Shown here: positions 57,971 through 64,000 of the stretch, in pieces | How positions within the stretch are numbered: the stretch's first letter is position 1 | Layout of the letters: the number at the start of each line of letters is the position of its first letter | Assembly: GCA_016214145.1 (NCBI GenBank) | Contig: JACRPA010000004.1 | Coordinates: forward strand, 62,001-126,000 | Source: Rhodocyclales bacterium | Lineage (GTDB): Bacteria; Pseudomonadota; Gammaproteobacteria; Burkholderiales; Rhodocyclaceae | DNA: 64,000 nucleotides | Reading direction: 5' to 3' | The notes under the pieces: model-generated | Database searches by the model: none | Seen by the model: only the letters and a program-made list of their open reading frames with translations | What the model was told of the DNA's origin: nothing | Translations under genes and position numbers: made by a program

Positions 57971-58169
57971 GCGCGGGAACGCTGAACATCGTAATCAGCG
58001 GATGTCCCGATGCGGGCAGGGGAAACTCGGTCAGATAGAGCGCCGTAGCCTCCTGCAGATTGGAAAGGGCTTCCTCGACCGTTTCACCTTGCGTGGTGGT
58101 TCCCGTCTCGGGATTCAGGGCGACGTACCCGCCTTCTTCTGCGGGAGTGAGTACCGATGTCAGTTCCAT
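57963..58169 (-). CDS. hicB: Type II antitoxin HicB
   Basis: 68 residues with the partial RNase-H-like HicB fold: LTPAEEGGYVALNPETGTTTQGETVEEALSNLQEA. No C-terminal DNA-binding domain of the HTH or ribbon-helix-helix kind is visible, so this is the short form and autoregulation may be weak. Pairs with hicA at 57731. Confidence 0.88.
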   Translation of the reverse strand: MELTSVLTPAEEGGYVALNPETGTTTQGETVEEALSNLQEATALYLTEFPLPASGHPLITMFSVPAHA

Positions 58170-58251
58170 GACTGGACTCCGGTGGAAAAATCCAATTGTC
58201 GCTCATTCCGGGCATCGCCGCCCAAAGCGGCTAGCGCCGCGGCCAAGCGCG

Positions 58252-58434
58252 TCAGCCTCTGTTCCTGAAGGCGCACGCCGCGAACCCGGCGACGCCGAGC
58301 GCAAACAGGAGGCCCGTAACCACAAGGCCGCTGTCGATCAGGAAAATGCCCAGCAGGAAAACAGCCGTCAATATCAGCCACAGCAGCCCCTCGAACAGGC
58401 CGACCACGCATCGGATCAGTTGCTCGAACAACAT
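58252..58434 (-). CDS. Small hydrophobic membrane protein, unknown
   Basis: 60 residues with two membrane helices (about 10-32 and 36-55) and a basic C-terminus (CAFRNRG). GGGAGG lies about 7 bp upstream of ATG 58434, which supports translation. No family recognised. It lies 68 bp after the MmeI-like gene on the same strand and may be cotranscribed with it. Confidence 0.55.
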   Translation of the reverse strand: MLFEQLIRCVVGLFEGLLWLILTAVFLLGIFLIDSGLVVTGLLFALGVAGFAACAFRNRG

Positions 58435-58502
58435 GGCAGGCCTCCCTTTACTGGTTCAGGCGGCCCATTATGGAACCGGGAGAGGCTCAGGAGATGATCC
58501 CC

Positions 58503-61967
<3,465 letters not shown>

Positions 61968-62003
61968 GGCCACAGGGGAGTTTATCGGAATCGGCCCAAG
62001 GCG

Positions 62004-62009
62004 TATAAT
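62004..62009 (+). promoter_or_regulatory. -10 element of ahcY
   Basis: TATAAT about 8 bp before the SAH riboswitch. A weak -35 (TTTATC, 61981-61986) lies 17 bp upstream. Transcription would begin right at the riboswitch. Confidence 0.65.
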
Positions 62010-62016
62010 GCGCAGC

Positions 62017-62087
62017 TTCCGAGGAGCGCTGCGAGGCGCCGCATCAGTCGGCCCCCAGGCTCGGAGTTCTTCAAACTGCGCTCACCT
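62017..62087 (+). promoter_or_regulatory. S-adenosylhomocysteine (SAH) riboswitch
   Basis: Shows the conserved SAH aptamer blocks in order: CCGAGGAGCGCTGCGA, then CCCAGGCTCGG, then a pseudoknot strand TGCGCTCACC that pairs with GAGCGC. P1 is formed by CCGAG and CTCGG. The class activates SAH-recycling genes when SAH accumulates, and the next gene is ahcY. GCTCACCT (62080-62087) can alternatively pair with AGGTGAGC (62112-62119), a candidate expression platform. Confidence 0.9.
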
Positions 62088-62119
62088 CAACCCGTGCCGG
62101 CACGGGAAGGCAGGTGAGC
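62080..62119 (+). promoter_or_regulatory. Expression-platform hairpin of the SAH riboswitch
   Basis: GCTCACCT/AGGTGAGC stem enclosing the perfect CCCGTGCC/GGCACGGG palindrome (62092-62107). The left strand overlaps the aptamer pseudoknot, so the two folds exclude each other. No T run follows, so control at Rho-dependent termination or translation is more likely than an intrinsic terminator. Confidence 0.55.
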
Positions 62120-62162
62120 CAGGTCTCCCCCTCCCCCCGGCTGCTTTGACAAGGAGCCAAGC

Positions 62163-63584
62163 ATGACCGCCACCGCAAAAGCCGTACCCAGCTTCACCGA
62201 CTACAAGGTCGCCGACATCGCCCTCGCCTCCTGGGGGCGCAAGGAAATCGCCATCGCCGAAACCGAGATGCCCGGCCTGATGGCCGTGCGCGAGGAATTC
62301 GCCGCCACCCAGCCGCTGCGCGGCGCGCGCATCGCCGGCAGCCTGCACATGACCATCCAGACGGCGGTGCTGATCGAGAGCCTGAAGGCGCTCGGCGCCG
62401 ACGTGCGCTGGGCCTCCTGCAACATCTTCTCGACGCAGGACCACGCCGCCGCCGCCATCGCCGCCGGCGGCACGCCGGTGTTCGCCTACAAGGGCGAGAG
62501 CCTCGAAGAGTACTGGGACTACACCCACCGCATCTTCGAGTGGGCCGATGGCAAAGGTCCGAACATGATTCTCGACGACGGCGGCGATGCCACGCTGCTG
62601 CTGATCCTCGGCAGCAAGGCCGAGGAGAACCCGTCGGTGATCGCCCACCCGACCAACGAAGAGGAAGTCGCGCTGTTCGCCGCGATCAAAAAACGCATCG
62701 CCGCCCAGCCCGGCTGGTACGCAAAGATGCTGGCCGGCATCCAGGGCGTGACGGAAGAGACCACCACCGGCGTCAAGCGCCTCTACCAGATGGCGGCCGA
62801 GGGCCGGCTGCCCTTCCCGGCCATCAACGTCAACGACTCGGTCACCAAGGCCAAGTTCGACAACCTCTACGGCTGCCGCGAATCGCTGGTGGACGGCATC
62901 AAGCGCGCCACCGACGTCATGATCGCCGGCAAGGTCGCCGTGGTGGCCGGCTACGGCGACGTCGGCAAGGGTTGCGCGCAGTCCTTGCGCGGCCTCGGCG
63001 CCACGGTGTGGGTGACGGAGATCGACCCGATCTGCGCGCTGCAGGCGGCAATGGAAGGCTACCGCGTCGTCACCATGGACGAGGCGGCGGCCCACGCCGA
63101 CATCTTCGTCACCGCCACCGGCAACCTGCGCATCATCGGCCACGAGCACATGAAGGCGATGCGCAACAACGCCATCGTCTGCAACATCGGACACTTCGAT
63201 TCCGAGATAGACATCGCCTCGCTGCGCCAGTACACGTGGGAGAACATCAAGCCGCAGGTCGACCATGTCATCTTCCCCGACGGAAAGCGCATCATCGTGC
63301 TGGCCGAAGGGCGGCTGGTGAACCTGGGCTGCGCCACGGGGCATCCCTCCTTCGTCATGAGCAACTCCTTCACCAACCAGGTGCTGGCGCAGATCGAGCT
63401 GTTCACCCGTGGCGGCCAGTATGGCAAGCAGGTCTACGTGCTGCCCAAGCACCTCGACGAGAAGGTGGCGCGCCTGCACCTGAAGAAAATCGGCGCGCAC
63501 CTGACCGAGCTGTCCGACGAACAGGCCACCTACCTCAACCTGTCGAAGGACGGTCCGTACAAGCCGGACCACTACCGTTATTAG
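62163..63584 (+). CDS. ahcY: Adenosylhomocysteinase
   Basis: 473 residues. Hydrolyses SAH to adenosine and homocysteine with tightly bound [25 protein letters not shown], the NAD site [21 protein letters not shown] and the C-terminal [12 protein letters not shown] are typical, as is the insert of about 40 residues found in the long bacterial/plant-type enzymes. AAGGAG lies 7 bp before ATG 62163. Controlled by the SAH riboswitch upstream. The TAG stop abuts a GTGAGG element. Confidence 0.97.
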   Translation: MTATAKAVPSFTDYKVADIALASWGRKEIAIAETEMPGLMAVREEFAATQPLRGARIAGSLHMTIQTAVLIESLKALGADVRWASCNIFSTQDHAAAAIAAGGTPVFAYKGESLEEYWDYTHRIFEWADGKGPNMILDDGGDATLLLILGSKAEENPSVIAHPTNEEEVALFAAIKKRIAAQPGWYAKMLAGIQGVTEETTTGVKRLYQMAAEGRLPFPAINVNDSVTKAKFDNLYGCRESLVDGIKRATDVMIAGKVAVVAGYGDVGKGCAQSLRGLGATVWVTEIDPICALQAAMEGYRVVTMDEAAAHADIFVTATGNLRIIGHEHMKAMRNNAIVCNIGHFDSEIDIASLRQYTWENIKPQVDHVIFPDGKRIIVLAEGRLVNLGCATGHPSFVMSNSFTNQVLAQIELFTRGGQYGKQVYVLPKHLDEKVARLHLKKIGAHLTELSDEQATYLNLSKDGPYKPDHYRY

Positions 63585-63994
63585 TGAGGCGTGAGGAGAG
63601 AGGGGTGAGGAGGAAACACCACGAGCTGCAGGCTTGGCAGCTGGCCATTCAACTGGTCAAGGGCATTTATCAAATCACCGCCTCTTTTCCAGCTTCGGAA
63701 ATGTATGGCCTGTCCGCCCAGATGCGGCGCAGTGCGGTTTCGATTCCATCCAATATCGCTGAAGGAGCGGCCCGAAACACCACCAAGGAGTTCTTGCATT
63801 TTCTTGGCATCGCTCGCGGGTCGCTCAGCGAATTGGAAACACAGGTCGTCATCGCCAGGGAACTGGGCTTTATAGTCGACTCCGAGTCTATCGAAAAGCT
63901 GATTGACGACGCATTCGGCCTTCTGGGCGGCCTGATCAACTCGCTGCGCGCCAAAGAACAATGAACCCCTCACTCCTCACTCCTCACCCCTCAC
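63584..63994. mobile_element. GTGAGGN inverted-repeat element carrying a four-helix-bundle gene
   Basis: Left arm 63584-63610 and inverted right arm 63968-63994, each of GTGAGG-type heptads, match at 24 of 27 positions and enclose one 119-codon gene. The gene's GTG start and probable ribosome site lie within the left arm. Gene-less relatives occur at 6328-6462 and 41402-41485. No transposase is encoded. Calling it mobile is inference from the terminal repeats and the related empty copies. Confidence 0.6.
63605..63964 (+). CDS. Four-helix-bundle protein (23S rRNA intervening-sequence protein family)
   Basis: 119 residues from GTG 63605 (VRRKHHELQAWQLAIQLVK). The family signature is complete: EMYGLSAQMRRSAVSIPSNI, AEGAARNTTKEFLHFLGIA and GSLSELETQVVIARELGF. 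Members occur in 23S rRNA intervening sequences and free-standing in many genomes, and are structurally related to Avd of diversity-generating retroelements. They form pentameric barrels; their biochemical role is unknown. Here the gene is bounded on both sides by inverted heptad repeats, and the start codon is part of the repeat. Confidence 0.88.
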   Translation: MRRKHHELQAWQLAIQLVKGIYQITASFPASEMYGLSAQMRRSAVSIPSNIAEGAARNTTKEFLHFLGIARGSLSELETQVVIARELGFIVDSESIEKLIDDAFGLLGGLINSLRAKEQ

Positions 63995-64000
63995 GAACTC

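Noticed and set aside
63605-63964. Accessory protein (Avd) of a diversity-generating retroelement
   Set aside because: Family is related, but no reverse transcriptase, template repeat or variable repeat is visible within the window.
63584-63994. CRISPR-like direct repeats
   Set aside because: Period is 7 bp with no spacers, the two arrays are inverted, and no cas genes are present.

Overview
The window is high-GC DNA packed with housekeeping genes and reads as chromosome of a betaproteobacterium, most likely Rhodocyclales. The grounds are protein resemblance and gene order: gltBD, pilMNOPQ-aroK-aroB-dgt, a RegB/RegA redox pair, lpxL-lpxL-dapF-DUF484-xerC, hslVU, and metK and ahcY close together. 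The species call is inference.

Layout. 1-4.5 kb: a Cus/Czc-type heavy-metal efflux operon (adaptor cut by the window edge, an unknown membrane protein, an outer-membrane factor), divergent from its two-component system across a palindromic operator. 4.5-7.8 kb: glmS and glmU. 7.9-14 kb: gltD and gltB. 14.2-17 kb: dgt, aroB, aroK. 17-22 kb: the type IV pilus operon pilMNOPQ with promoter and terminator. 22.3-26.5 kb: PBP1a, cyaY, lptM, lysA. 26.5-30.7 kb: an RND multidrug-type pump. 30.7-37.1 kb: one long minus-strand cluster (PCu(A)C chaperone, BNR-repeat protein, thioredoxin-like protein, TonB receptor, tonB, exbB, exbD), probably for copper or another metal. It diverges from regB-regA, and two RegA-like boxes lie in its upstream gaps. 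39-54 kb: a minus-strand block with an AEC transporter, hslUV, a double-STAS protein, a zinc uptake set (znuB, znuA, an outer-membrane protein, DUF2946), rlmI, DUF364, xerC, DUF484, dapF, a CoA-binding protein and two LpxL-type acyltransferases. 54-64 kb: metK behind a SAM-II-like leader, then an accessory island (secreted HExxH protein, HicBA, an MmeI-like restriction-modification enzyme), then ahcY behind a clear SAH riboswitch, and finally a four-helix-bundle protein gene inside an inverted-repeat element.

The most unusual property is the density of small dispersed repeats. At least eight families are visible. The most striking is an asymmetric 24-bp motif, AAAGTCAGTC-N8-ACGGCG, found 12 times (10 near-perfect, 2 degenerate) with invariant spacing, both between genes and inside coding regions in several reading frames and both orientations. 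A second family consists of inverted heptad repeats (GTGAGGN). It flanks the four-helix-bundle gene at the right edge and occurs without a gene at glmS/glmU and hslV/hslU, which looks like a mobile element and its gene-less derivatives. REP-type palindromes supply or abut the stop codons of several genes. The MmeI-like gene has absorbed several repeats without losing its frame. The 3' end of metK is repeated downstream, with its terminator and the 24-bp motif, and brackets part of the accessory island.
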